Assembly (NCBI RefSeq): GCF_910596095.1
Contig: NC_056535.1
Coordinates: forward strand, 9,279,501 to 9,343,500
Length of the DNA stretch: 64,000 bases
Reading direction: 5' to 3'
From: Thunnus maccoyii
Lineage: Eukaryota > Chordata > Actinopteri > Scombriformes > Scombridae
Shown: positions 52,215 through 64,000 of the stretch, piece by piece
Layout of the letters: every line of letters starts with the position of its first letter
How positions within the stretch are numbered: position 1 is the first letter of the stretch
Position numbers and translations under genes: made by a program
Notes under the pieces: model-generated
Seen by the model: only the letters and a program-made list of their open reading frames with translations
Told to the model about the DNA's origin: nothing
The model's database searches: none

Positions 52215-54990
52215 GAGACAGAAGAGCTGGACAAGACTTACTGATAAAGCCGAGGGCAGTTGCTTCTCGCATAAACAGGCTCTGGGCTTCCCAGTCCTCC
52301 CCAGCAGATGCTGGTCAGCTAATCGATATGTTATGCAGTGTAGTCTTCTGTGAAAGATGGTGGCATCCTCTCCCTGGCAGGCTCACACTCATTCTCCTGC
52401 TTCAGACACCCATAAAACCATGGCTGTTTTTATCATTAGAGAAGTCACGTTAAAGCTATCGCTCAAATGAGTTACTGGAAGTTGCAATGAAGCACCACGT
52501 CGCTCCAGCTAACTCGTATGCAGACTTTGACCGAGCTTCAACATTAATAATCAATAGCTGGTTTAAAAGGTCCGTGTGGCAAAGAAAACATTTCTTGTCT
52601 CGACCTGGAGTCTCATAATTTGCGAGCTACCATTACTAACAGACACACCAGCTAAACAAGCATGTAGCCACTCAAACAGGCAAAACCTCTGTTGAACCCT
52701 ATTTTAAATCAATTGTACAGTGCAGGTCAACCGGTCAGAGGTATTTTTTAACCGAAAACCAAGGTCCATAGTGAGAAAGCAGCGGCTGAGATGCTGCTAT
52801 CACTAGCGTTATCTACAGAGCTGCAAAGCTAGCTAACTCTCAGTTGTATTAAGCTAACGCTAAGCTAACAAACTCTATTCTGTTCCAGACGTTCAAACCG
52901 CGCATGCACAAGTCGCTCGTGACTTAAATGCCTGAAAAAAACCAGCTCGTCTGTATGTCCTTTTCTTTAAAAAAAAGTGACTGTGATGAATAATTTTGCA
53001 GGTCACGGCTCGCCTCTATATCCAGCTGCTTCCCCGAACAGAGCAGTGCCCACTCATGTTGACAGACGTAGTGTCATGTGACCTGCGTACCCACAGACAT
53101 GCATGCTGGGAAGTGTAGGACAAGCGCCAAGAGCCATGTATGATTTGTTGTTCATCGTTTTTATTTCAATGTTCTCTTTTTAAATAGCAGTTATAATCTT
53201 CAAACATGAAATCAAAATCTGTTCAATTGCTTTGAGTACAGCTGTAACTACAGACAAATGAGTAAACAAAGAACCAACTGTTTTTTTTTCACACACGAAA
53301 TCAAGCACATTACAGCAAATCACACTACAGGAACTGGTAAAAAAGAAAGAGGGAAAATGTTTTACAAAAGCATTTTGAGAAGATCTCCTTGCTTTAAAAC
53401 TGCTCATTTATTGTAGCCAACATTAAGTTAATTGTAAAAGCAAATTATGACTCATCAATGATATGAAATGGCTCAAATAATCAGAATGCTCCAAATGATG
53501 CAGCTGAGTATGTTTTAAGCACATTGAGGAAAGTTTAGGCCTATTCTGTGCAAATATACTGTATATTTCGGGCATTTACACATTGCTTATGCAGAAAATT
53601 AATTCCTCAATAGATTTTTTTTCTGTCTAATCACCCTGTTGCACTAGAAGATATTTGATTATGTACACTATATACAAACATGCACTGTCATATTTGCATA
53701 CCACCATACAGTGCATGGTTTTGCTTGTGCTTGCATTACAGAATTCTTGCACTGTAAACCGCTCTTAAATAGAGATTTGAACTAGAAAGCAATTTGATCT
53801 CTTGTTGAAACAAAGGCCCCTTTTAATCTGTTGTTAAACAGATTGTATGTTGATATAATTCAGCTGGATAACATTTGCAAATGGTGTTAACATACATGTC
53901 CGGTGTTCACACTAAAATCAAATTCTTTATCTTGAAATGACTCACGACTATATCAGTATTTTCTAGTTTAGCATTAATTTTGGCATCCAGGAAACTTGCT
54001 AAAGGTACTAATTGTATACAACTTGTAGTTTAACTGATGTGTAAATTATCTTCACTTTATCAATGGGTCAAATGATCTCTTGAGAGCATAAATAAGTATC
54101 TTAAAAACTAGAAACCACAAGACAAAGACTCACAATCTGTTGTCACTCTGAGGTACAGCTTGGAGTTTTCACAGTAAAATTGATTTTATGAAAAACAATG
54201 TTTGTTTTAAAGTGCTTAATCCTAAATGGCCTAATATATGTATTTCCCCACAAAAGATGTTGATTTTTTTTCATTAAAATTAGACTTTAGTGTGAAATCA
54301 CCAGATTATGAGGCAAGCCTACTTCATTTTCTACTTCATTCCTCCAGCAGACAATATCAAACGTTTGCTAGCAGATAACATACAGCATATTCTATGGTAT
54401 AGAATAACATGTAAAAGCTTTGATTCAGTGGTATTCCCTTTTTAAGACAGCAAGTCAGGCTGGAAATTATTAATGGACACAACACACCACTGGTGTGGTG
54501 CCACTAGCAATCAGTCGATCTCAATAGAAGAGGAGAATCCAGGGCACTCAGAGCACACAGATAAATTAAAAAGCCTTCATTTGAACATTTCAACTTAGAA
54601 GTAAGTCATCATGCACCCTGATGAAGTCTTAAGTAAAAAATCTTGAAGATGTCAAAATATGCTGGATTTAATAGAGGCTTTTAAACTTATTTAAAGACTT
54701 CAGAGTGCCTTTTATTCTTCCCTTTCAGTCCTTACCTATGCCATTCCTAAAGAGCATCTGAAGTGTTTTTGACCCTATTTTGACCCCGTGCCGCTCTTCT
54801 CCTTCGTTCTTTTTTAAAAACAAGGATTAGGAAATGTTGCTCTGTCCTGCTCATGGCCACGCTTGTCTGACACAACCGTGGTATTATGCAGGATTCTAAA
54901 GGATGTCCAGTGTTAGAAAAGTCAAAATGGGAAAATACAGTGCTTTTTTCTCAGCATTGATACATATGTCCCATGTTCATTCCCCGTCAG
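52215..54990. other. Spacer: stimate 5' region and sfmbt1 3' UTR
   Basis: The right part should be the sfmbt1 3' UTR (minus strand; AATAAA candidates near 53404 and 53160). The left part is the stimate 5' UTR and promoter, without a clear TATA box. No other gene seen. Confidence 0.5.
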
Positions 54991-57900
54991 CTACGTAGCA
55001 AACTGTTGATAAAATGCCAGCTTGACTCTCTCGATGTGGTGGCACAGCTTGATGGCCGGTCCCAGCTTCAGGTCCATACACTCCTGCACAGTTGGGAGGT
55101 TCAGCAGGAGAAGCGCCTGTCCGTCAATCTCCTATAAGCACATGTAAGTTTATATGAGATGCAGTTTGGAAATACACTATCTAAGGTTGGTAAAATAATG
55201 TTTTGGATTTGTGACTGTGGATACAATACAAGTGTATAATGCACTTATTGCACTAAAGTGTAGTGAGCTCTCATCCTGAGTGACCAGTAAATCGGTGTGT
55301 ATTTCTTACTTGATCCAAGAAAATCCGTGCAAGAGGTGCACAGTCGGTGGTCCTGATGAAGCGAACCACATCAGTAACGCTCCACTCCAGGGGGCTGGTG
55401 TCCAAACACAACTTCTGAGGAGGCTCGGTCTTTGAGGTCTATAAACACACAAATAGGGAGAGTCAGACAGAGACTGTTAGAGATATCATGGCCGAATTGG
55501 AAAGGCTCACAACTCATTTTAATCCACGAAAATTGATGCTGAGAAGGATATCAGACTGAAACCTTTCATAAAAGAAACACTGGCTGTTGGATCCTTTTTA
55601 ATTTCCTCATTTGCTGTTTAGAGCAAGTTCGTGTCACAGTTAAATAGCATCTTCTTTTCTTAAAGCAGATGATGAGACAGGCCATAATGAGGTGGAAAGA
55701 TCATTCAAAAGTACTACTGACATTAATTGGGAAGTACAAGGCAGTTGTGTTTGATGGAAGGGGCAGAGGGCTGGCATTCTGCAAAAAATGTTACAGGATG
55801 GAATTTTTAATTTATGCATACATAATAGGATATTAATTACAGGTACTCTGTTTTCTGGGAATATTTCCAACATTTATTGATAAGGACTGGAAAATTGCAA
55901 AGTCATTTTTAGCTATGCTAGTGGTGTGGCTCTACGTACTGGTCAGTCAGTTGGTCCACAACTTTGGTCCTAACTAAAATATCTATTGGATGGATGTTCA
56001 TGGTCCCCAGCAGATGAATCCTACTCACTTAAGTGATCCTCTGACTTTTGAGCTAGTGCCACCACTACATTGACATTTTTGGTTTCTAGTGAAATACCTG
56101 AACAACTATTAAATTGATTTCCATGAAATTTTATACAGACATTCATGGTTCTCAGATGATGAATCCTACTGACTTTGGTGACCCCCTGGCTTTTCCTACA
56201 GCACCATCATGAGGTTCACATTTGTTGTTTAGAGTGACATTTCTAAGCAACTGTTAGATTGCCATGAAATTTGTTACAGACATTCATGTCTGACTTTGGT
56301 GATCCTCTGACTTTTCTATTAGCACCATCATTGGGTCAAAATTTTGTCCAATCCCTGTAAAAATCAGCCTCAGCTGTACTTTTATTTAGTGCTAATTAGA
56401 AATTGTTAGCATACAAACATGCAACGAAACATGGTGAACATGACAACATTGTCACTGTGAGCATGTTAGCATGCGCCTAAGTACAGCCTCACAGAACCGT
56501 TAGCATGGCTGTAGACTTCTGTTTAATTCTTGGGGACTTTCATTACCTTTGGTGAAGGTGGGCGGTTCTCATCATCAGAGAAAGAGGGTGAGCGGGGTTT
56601 CCGGCGCCGGCGTGTGGGCCTGGGTGTTGCTGGTGGGGAGGGGGATGGTGTGGTGGGCTGAGACTTCCCAATCGATTGTTCGGAATCATCTTGGAGATCA
56701 TCCTGTAGTTCAGACCCAGAGTCTTCACTTAGGGAGTCATCTTCATCCAGATCTTCTTCCTCTCCACTGCCCTGTGAGCAAAGGAGGCAAACAGTCTATT
56801 AGCACAGAATCAAGTAGGTGGGAGGAAGAATCCAAGTTAACAATGTTATTTTAACAATGACTTTTAATATAATGCTCAAGAAAATACATGTGTGTGTTAC
56901 CTGTGGAGACCCAGCAGGTGTGTTGTCAACTGAGGCTGAGGAGCGTCTCTTCTTATGGACAAAGAGCTGCTTCCTCCTCTTCCTCCTCCTCCCTCTTCTC
57001 TTCACTCCACCTTCCAGGTTGGAATGGCCTCCGGGAGGACGGCCAACGCGTTTACTCTTCTTCTTTCCATAGTAATATGCTGGTGACAAGACAAGAGGCT
57101 AACTGTGTAAACGTGCATCTGACATGCCTGAAGGATTTTAATATTTATTGTTAAGACAGATGGGAACCTTGCAGTGGGAATGACGATCAAGTATTTACAA
57201 AATTGAAGGGCCAAATGAATCAAACTGAATTTCATACTTTTAAACATGATCTTTCTAAAGCACAAGCACTGATAAATATGCAGTAAAGCAGGTCTGCGGA
57301 GGATAAGTACTGTCTGGAATGATATGAAAACATACGAGACAAAAGAGAAAGTGTAATCATTCCCCAGTTGCTATCAAATTGCATCAGTTCCTTAACCACA
57401 ACACTGCACTGCAACAGCAAGTAAACACATCAACAAAATATGCAACTTTGTACTGTAGAAATACTTAAGCAGAAAATGAAAGAGCCCTATTCCAAAATAT
57501 ATTTTCTGCACGCTATACCTGCTTATTCTTCGCCTTTGGAAGGTTTTTCCAATTTCTAAATTATATTCCTCCACTTCACAAGATGTCTGTATTCATTAAG
57601 GGAGCATTTATGTACCCATTGATCATTTCTATTTATGTGCAAAGCAAATGAAAACAACCAAAGGTTTCTGAACAAGGAGAAGTGAACAACAGTAGATTTG
57701 TGCTAAATGAGAGCAAGTTTGAATTCATGTCTAGAATTAAGGTCACATATGACATGCAGGTATACAAATTTATAAGCTACTTATGATTAATCATAGCTAT
57801 TTTTATCACCTGATAAATCAAGGCTCGACAACTGTCTCTAGTAGTGTAAACCACCTACTGTATTTGGTCTTGGTGAGGACAGAGCAGTTCTCCGAGCAGC

Positions 57901-60900
57901 GCTCCAGAACCATGCGAGGTCCAAACAGGTTTGGGCAGCACTCTAGCTTGATGCAGGTTTTCCTGCAGAAGTCTGCCACACGGTCTGCGGTGCGGACTAT
58001 TTCCACAGTGGCCCGGTAACTCTTTCCCTTGTACCTGATATATGAAGAGAAGCAATTCTGAACTGTAGTGATAAATATTTCATATTTCCACAAAGTGTTA
58101 GGTTGCAAAATGGGTGGGCTTTCAAAAGCTCCCATTATGTTCAGGTTTAATGTAACAAGATTGTTACAACTGGCAAGGTCTCACTTAAAAGTAACCCAGA
58201 TGCTGTCAGCTTGTGCTGGGCTCTGGTGTGCAGATATTTACTTCCACTTGTGCTTCAAGTACATTTCGATTCTAAAGTGTGTCCTAAAATAGGCCAGCTG
58301 TGAACACTTCTGCTATTCCTGCAGGTTTTCTACAGTGCAGGAGAATTTTGAGCTGAGGATTAAATGGTGTTTCCCCTCACTTGGCTTTGAGTGTCTCTCC
58401 ATGGCCTTGCCAGCGGCTCTCCTGGTCCAGCTGCAGCTCTCTCAGCACACGGCTGGGTTTGTATGCCGAATTTATCAGCAGAGTCAATACCTGGATACAA
58501 GACGTACATAGAAATGCAACATGTAAAAGGTTATCTGCAAGTTGGCGGGGTAGGTCTTTTATTCTTTAATGGTACTATGTGCAACATTTAACATCCAATA
58601 GTTACCAAATTCGTTTTGAGAAAAGACTTTCATTATAACAGTAGATTTGCAGTCTCTAAACTACATTTTACATCGTGTATGCAACTTCCTCTGTGAGAGG
58701 ATGTAAAAGGGTTTTGGGGAAATATGGTCTCAACAACAAAGTGGTGTCAGAAAAAAGGCTTCAATGCATTTCCAGTGCAGCTCAGTTTGTTTCAAGTAAA
58801 TATCCAAAAAACTCACAACAAGTATAACAATAAAAAATCTGCACATATCACCTTTAAAATGGAGTTAATACAACTAACAGAAGTAGTAACCCATCTCTCA
58901 CCTCTTTGAGCACAAGAACACAGTTTCCAGGGCCGATGAACTGAGGCAGCTCGGCAATGCGTCCCTTGTTAAGGTAAGGCCCGGAAAAACAACGATGGTT
59001 AAAGTAGATCTTGGGGCTGCAGTATTTCCCGTTCCCCTGCACTGCACATGGACACAAAATAAGCAAGCAAGCAAGCAAAGTTTATTTATATAGCACCTTT
59101 CACAAACACCAGTTACAAAGTGCTTCACAGTCAAAGACATAAAATAGAATAAAATAAAATGAAGTGAAATAAAAATAAAATAAAATCAGAATAAAGAAAA
59201 GCAAAGACAGCAGATAAAATACATAAGTAAAGCAGATAAAATGGACAAGCTAAGATAAAATAGCACATACTACCCAAATGCCTGTCTGAACAAATGGGTT
59301 TTTAGCTGCTTTTTAAAGGAGTCTACATTATCCAAGGACCTTAAGCTTGTTGGAAGAGTGTTCCAAAGCTTAGGGGCTGCTGACTGGAGGGCATGATCCC
59401 CCGAGTCTTAAAATGCATACGAGGTACACTTAGAAAGCCCTGGGTGGAGGATCTAAGAGCTCGACTAGTGGTGTAGGGGTGCAGAAGGTCACTAATGTAC
59501 TGTGGAGCCTGGCCATGTAGGGCTCTATAAGTGAGCACCAAAATTTTAAAATGAATTCTAAAATTTACTGGGAGCCATTGCAATGAGATTAAAATAGGAG
59601 TTGTATGTGATCATCTGTGAGATTGTGTCAAAAGCCTAGCAGCAGCGTTTTGGACAGTTTGTAAACGTTGTATGGAAGATTTGTTAAGACAAGAAAAAAG
59701 AGTTACAGTAGTCGAAATGTGATGAGATGAAAGCATGTATTAACATCTCCATTTCATTTCTTGATATCACAGACTGGAGTTTGGCTATGTTTCTCAGGTG
59801 AAAGAAGCATGATTTAGTTTGCGTCTTAACATGCGCTTCAAAACTCATGGATTGGTCGAAAATTACACCAAGATTGCGCAGGCAAGACTGGGAGGATGAA
59901 GATAAGGCACCAAGGTTCTGCTTGATTGCTGACTGAAGATTGTCAGGGCCAAAGATCAGGACTTCAGTTTTGTCTGCATTTAACTGTAGAAAATTGTTTG
60001 CCATCCAATTCCTAATTGCGTTTAAACAGTTGTTAAGTACAGAGAGTTTGTGAAGCTCATTAGGTTTAAATGAAAAGTACAACTGGATATCATCAGCGTA
60101 CATATGGTAGATGTTCTTGAAACTGCTGATGATTTGTCCCAGTGGCAGCATGTATATGGGGAATAGAATGGGTCTAAAGACTGATCCCTGGGGGACACCA
60201 CATGATAAAGCTGCAGTGTCTGACTAAAATTCACCTACAGAGACTGACAAAGATCTATCTGTGAGGTATGAGGAGAACCACTCCAATGCAGTCCCAGAAA
60301 TGCCCACCAGGTGATTTAGCCTGTGGATCAGAATGTGATGGTCCACAGTATCGAACGCTGCGCTAAGGTCCAATAGTACTAGAACAGAACAGTCTTCGGC
60401 ATCTGCAGCCATTAAAATGTCATTTGAGACCTTCAGGAGAGCTGTTTCAGTGGAGTGCAGTTTACGGAAACCAGACTGAAATGTATCAAACACCCTGTGC
60501 AATTCTAGTCTTTGAACCAGTTGTTTCTCCACAGTCTTTTTTAAAATTTTGGGAAAAAAAGGGAGTTTTGAAATGGGCCTGTAGTTCTCCAGCAGGGAGG
60601 GGTCCAGGTTTGATTTCTTCAAAAGAGGCTGAACAATGGCCTGCTTAAAGTAACTGGGGACACACCCTGATAGGAGAGAGCTGTAATATTGGCTATGCAG
60701 GGTCCGATACAGTTAAAGACCTTTAAAAACATAGTGGTTGATAGGACATCTACTGGGCACAAGGAGGGTTTCATTTGTCCTACCAGGGCTGCTATATCCT
60801 CCATGGACACTGGACAAAAGGAGTCCAAGATGGCTGGATTTGAGGGGCCACTAGTAAGCAGACTGGGCATGGGTGAGATGTTTGCCCTGATATTGGCAAC

Positions 60901-63900
60901 CTTGTCTATAAAATATTTGAGAAAGTTATTGCAGTCACTGTTTGATAGGATTGGAAGTTTAGGGATGTTGGGAGAGACAATGTGATTTACAGTATCAAAC
61001 AGGACTTTAGGGTTTTTCTTGTTGACAGAGATGAGATTAGCAAAATAAGAGGATCTCTCAGCCTTCACCATGTTATTGAGGGTACCCATGAGATCTTTGA
61101 GATACAGTCTGTGAACTTCCAGCTTCGTAGCTTTCCACAGGCGCTCAGTCTTTCGGCATTTGCGCCTGAATGTCCGGATGGTTTCGTTTATCCACGGGGA
61201 TGGGTTTTTTGAGATCTTTCTGAGTTTCAGAGGAGCCACTTTATCCAATACTGAGGAGCAGTGAGTGTTAAATGATTTGACTAAGGTGTCCACGTCTCCG
61301 TCCGTTAAAGCAATGTTTCTGTCAAACACTGTGCAAAAATTGAGAGCCACAGCCTCATTATGTGGAGCAAATGTCAAATAAAATACATTTATGGTCACTG
61401 ACATAAAAGTCCTTAGAGCCCACAGATTCAATATTCATACCATGGGTAAAAACAAGGTCCAGAGTGTGCCCACCAGTGTGTGTTGAGCCAGATACATGTT
61501 GCGTAAAATCAAAGGACTCAGTGAGATTAAGAAATTCAGAGGCAGCATTACATGTAGTGTTATCAATATGAAGATTAAAATCCCCAACCATTAGGACCTT
61601 GTCCAGCTTTATAATAGATGATAAAAAATCTGGAAAATCTGATAAAAAGGAGCCAATTGGGCCTGACCGTTGGAAAATTAAAATACAATAAATAGGATTT
61701 AGCCGACGAACTCTGGATATTTGCAATTCAAAAGAACAATATGGTTCAGTGCTTACCATCTGGCATGTAAACTTGTCTTTAAAAACAACTGCAAGACCAC
61801 CACCACGGCCCGTCAGCCTCGGTGTACTGATAAAAGAGCAGTCTGCAGGACAAAGCTCGATCAGGTGGGAATTATCCATATTCTGCTGCCATGTTTCAGT
61901 CAAGAACATAAAGTCCAACTTTTCATTACGAAATAAGTCATTCAGGATAAATGACTTATTACCAATAGATCGTGCATTGATTAAGGCCATCTTGACTGGA
62001 AAGGGCGGAGTGGCATCTGAGCAGGGGGAGGCACAGGGCAGCCGGCGGAGGTTCCCAGTGGATGCACCGCCTTTGCATGTATAGTGTGGACGATGGGCTC
62101 TGTCTGTAATGATGGTCTATATAGGAAAGACGACGGTGAGGGTGGTGATGACAAAGAAAGCGCATGGGGGGAGCTGGCGGGGGAATCAATACTCTGAGGA
62201 GACAGAGGTGGATGTTTCGGTGAGGGGGTGTGGCATGTAAACAGTCAGTCACGTGTAGAGGACTGTACAGCGTGCTGTAAATTAGCCGCTAGCATTCTGC
62301 TACCCAGCCTGTTTGGGTGGACTCCGTCTGATTTGAAGAGGGGGGAACGATTCCAGAACAGGTTGAAGTTGTCAATAAAGCCAATGTCGTGAGCTGTACA
62401 GGCGGACTGGAGCCAGGTGTGTAGACTGAGGAGTCTGCTGAAGCACCCTGATCCACGGGCAAGTGTGGCAATTGGACCAGAGATAAAGATAGTTACTCCA
62501 CAGCTACTTAGGAACTTGAAAAGGTTGCTAAAATCCTTTTTGGTCAGCTCAGACTGCTGACGAACAGTGTCATTTGTCCCCACGTGGACTATGACTAGTT
62601 TGGTCGAGGACGGGAGTGAGCGTAGCAGCCCCGGGAGCCTATCCAGGATGTCAGGGACTGTGGCTCCGGGAAAGCAGTGTGTGTCTGCGTTGAAGAACCT
62701 GATGTTTCTGATTATGGAGTCCCCAACTATTAATGTGGTTGGAGAGAAGAGAGGACGAGGAGGTGGCAACCGTGGGCTTGAGCGGCTGGAGAGTGCAGGG
62801 TCTGTTTCTACACCTTGTGTTGCGGTCGCCGACTGAGGATGAGGTGTCTGGGCGGGCGAGCGTTGCGGCAAGGCAGCGACATCAGTTCTGAAACAGGACC
62901 TCTCCGCCGGCCCGGGGCAGGGAGGACCACCAGAGCATCTGGCTACTGCCTCTTTTAGCATCTTTATCTTGCGACGGGCAGAGGAGGTTGCTCCCCGAGC
63001 TGATGGTCGTTGATCTGACCTCGCAGAGGAATGGCACTCCATGTGAACACTGCTAGCCACCGGTGGGGACGAGGGTGTCACCGGGCGCCGCTTTCGGGGA
63101 TCCGTTGGATCCGCTGGGGTCAGTCGGAGCCGCTGGAGCATTGGCAGGAGCCAGGAAGTCGTCCGACAGGATCGCGTAGTGGTTGGAGTGTTAGGCGGGG
63201 TGGCGAGGCAGCCCTGTCCGAGCGCCTCTTGTGGCCGCGAGCCACCACCTCGGCCCAGGACGAGTGATGGTTCGGCGTCAAGGAGGAGGAAGGCCGCGGA
63301 CAGGTGGAGGGGTACCTAGAACAGTGTCTTGGATGGCTGCACTGAGGTTGACAATCCGTGTGGACTGCCTGGTAGCCACGTCCATGAAGCTACAGAGGAG
63401 GGAGTCCTTCTTCCTGAGCTCATTGGAAAGTCGTCGAATATCATCCTTAAGGTCAGCAATCCTTTTGTTTGCTTTCAGGAGTAGTACACTGTCCTCACCG
63501 GAGAAAGTTGGCATGGTTGTAAAATCCAAGAGTAAAAAATGGCTTAAAAGCTCTTAGTAGAAACCGACACCGGCTAGCTTAGCTACCAGGCTAAAAACAA
63601 AAACAAAACCTGGCTAAGCTAGCGGTGGTCTGGAGTCGGCAGCCGGGTCGTGTAGTTAAAAATCATGGCTTCTGATGATAAAAACCTTTATACTGGGTTT
63701 AAACACGTACATAAAGCGACAGTGATCCAAGAAGTGTGTCATAAAATTCAGGCTTAAAACAGACAGAAAACTGGTTAAAATGTCTGATGTCTGCAGCTCA
63801 CAGCACACACCAGGTCAACATCCCCTAGATAAGATACAAATGATGCAACGAACACTGACCACACAAACGGACATACAGCATATCAGTTTAGTCTCCTTCA

Positions 63901-63993
63901 ATGAGGCCTGAGACATATCACCTACCTGTCTCTGACTGGTTTGACATCTGCTGCTTGACGCTGTCAGGTGACGATGACTTCGGTGGAGCTCTG
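54991..63993 (-). CDS. sfmbt1: Scm-like with four MBT domains protein 1, 3' part
   Basis: Chromatin-bound Polycomb-type repressor. Eight 3' coding exons are in the window: 63926-63993, 58902-59041, 58381-58490, 57859-58034, 56901-57079, 56547-56771, 55310-55438, 54991-55131 (TAG stop). Phases agree, about 388 residues. In order: the end of the linker after the MBT repeats, then the SLED (DUF3588) region ([20 protein letters not shown] through [13 protein letters not shown] and [11 protein letters not shown]), then a very basic Arg/Lys stretch with an AT-hook-like [10 protein letters not shown]. An acidic Glu/Asp/Ser segment, a Pro/Arg-rich part and the C-terminal SAM domain ([46 protein letters not shown]) follow. 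The four MBT repeats must lie beyond 64000. The intron 59042-63925 holds a LINE. Confidence 0.94.
55950..56517. repeat. Dispersed teleost repeat with internal tandem units
   Basis: About three imperfect units of roughly 120-150 bp sharing ACAGACATTCATGGT, GACTTTGGTGA, CCTCTGACTTTT and AGCACCATCAT, then a tail with CAGCCTCAGCTGTACTTT and GTTAGCATG runs ending GTACAGCCTCACAGA. Non-coding. In my recollection this repeat is widespread in percomorph introns. Lies in the sfmbt1 intron 55439-56546. Confidence 0.65.
59341..61990 (-). pseudogene. LINE ORF2 endonuclease-reverse transcriptase (frameshifted)
   Basis: Pieces on the minus strand: the APE endonuclease 61358-61990 ([35 protein letters not shown]), a linker 60619-61431, RT 60224-60622 ([25 protein letters not shown]) and 59684-60200 (MYADDIQLY with the catalytic DD), and the C-terminal region 59341-59583 ([21 protein letters not shown]). 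Overlapping frames show at least three frameshifts. Confidence 0.85.
62245..63514 (-). pseudogene. LINE ORF1 with SGNH esterase domain (frameshifted)
   Basis: The start near 63514 ([19 protein letters not shown]) opens a short coiled-coil-like region that runs to 63278. After a frame change an open stretch from about 63141 to 62245 carries a Pro/Arg/Ser-rich linker and an SGNH hydrolase domain with GDSIIRN (catalytic Ser), HVGTND and DGVHPN (Asp/His). Such esterase ORF1s are typical of CR1/L2 LINEs and thought to act on membranes or lipids. At least one frameshift lies between the two parts. Confidence 0.8.
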
Positions 63994-64000
63994 CTGTAAA

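Larger units (their letters stand above)
59060..63850 (-). mobile_element. CR1/L2-type LINE, nearly full length, in sfmbt1 intron
   Basis: Minus-strand element of about 4.8 kb with 5' UTR (about 63515-63850), ORF1, ORF2 and a 3' UTR ending in AGTTTATTTATATAGCACC followed by a GCAA-type short tandem repeat at 59060-59080. ORF2 is broken by several frameshifts, so it cannot move autonomously. No clear target duplication, as usual for this clade. Confidence 0.88.

Noticed and set aside
62567..62836. Plus-strand ORFs in 60.4-63.6 kb
   Set aside because: They lie opposite the LINE ORFs and have no family features.

Overview
The window looks like teleost fish DNA, probably a percomorph. Genes are split into many short exons with GT/AG introns, (CA)n microsatellites are long, introns are full of terminal-inverted-repeat elements, CR1/L2-type LINEs and a BEL/Pao element, and one intron carries a dispersed repeat that I associate with percomorphs. 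All five protein-coding loci lie on the minus strand. Their order (inter-alpha-trypsin inhibitor heavy chain genes, then mustn1, stimate/tmem110, sfmbt1) matches the human 3p21 neighbourhood ITIH1/3/4-MUSTN1-STIMATE-SFMBT1, so the block is conserved vertebrate synteny.

1-26.9 kb: a direct tandem duplication of an ITIH3-like gene. The unit is 8,494 bp in copy A (about 140-8633). Copy B follows directly (8634-about 26903) and is swollen to 18.3 kb by a BEL/Pao retrotransposon, several MITEs and longer microsatellites. Each copy can be spliced in frame through 22 exons, giving 908 residues (A) and 911 residues (B) with signal peptide, VIT domain, VWA domain, the Asp-Pro hyaluronan-linkage site and ITIH C-terminal region. 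Most of the unit is about 98-99% identical, but the VWA exons differ strongly and mostly at amino-acid-changing positions around the three metal-site loops. Sequence next to copy-specific insertions is also much more diverged than the rest. Together this suggests gene conversion with protected islands.

26.9-34.5 kb: mustn1 (three coding exons, 81 aa) with a TATA box and AP-1 consensus upstream, a LINE fragment and a tRNA-Glu gene in intron 2, then spacer with a second tRNA-Glu, two perfect hairpins, a (CA)n tract and a poly-A tract.

34.5-52.2 kb: stimate (eight exons, 312 aa, multipass ER membrane protein). Its introns hold a tRNA-Arg(ACG) gene and a decayed twin, three intact tRNA-Glu(CTC) genes, two decayed ones in a tandem array of about 485-bp period, a nested pair of MITEs, a decayed LINE and other TIR elements.

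52.2-64 kb: spacer, then the 3' end of sfmbt1 (eight exons in the window: SLED region, basic/acidic linker, SAM domain; the MBT repeats lie beyond 64000). The intron at 59.0-63.9 kb contains a nearly full-length CR1/L2-type LINE, also on the minus strand, with recognisable but frameshifted ORF1 (SGNH esterase) and ORF2 (endonuclease-RT).

I found no CRISPR, operon or prokaryotic feature. Exon borders were placed by eye from splice consensus, reading phase and similarity to the human families; no alignment was run.
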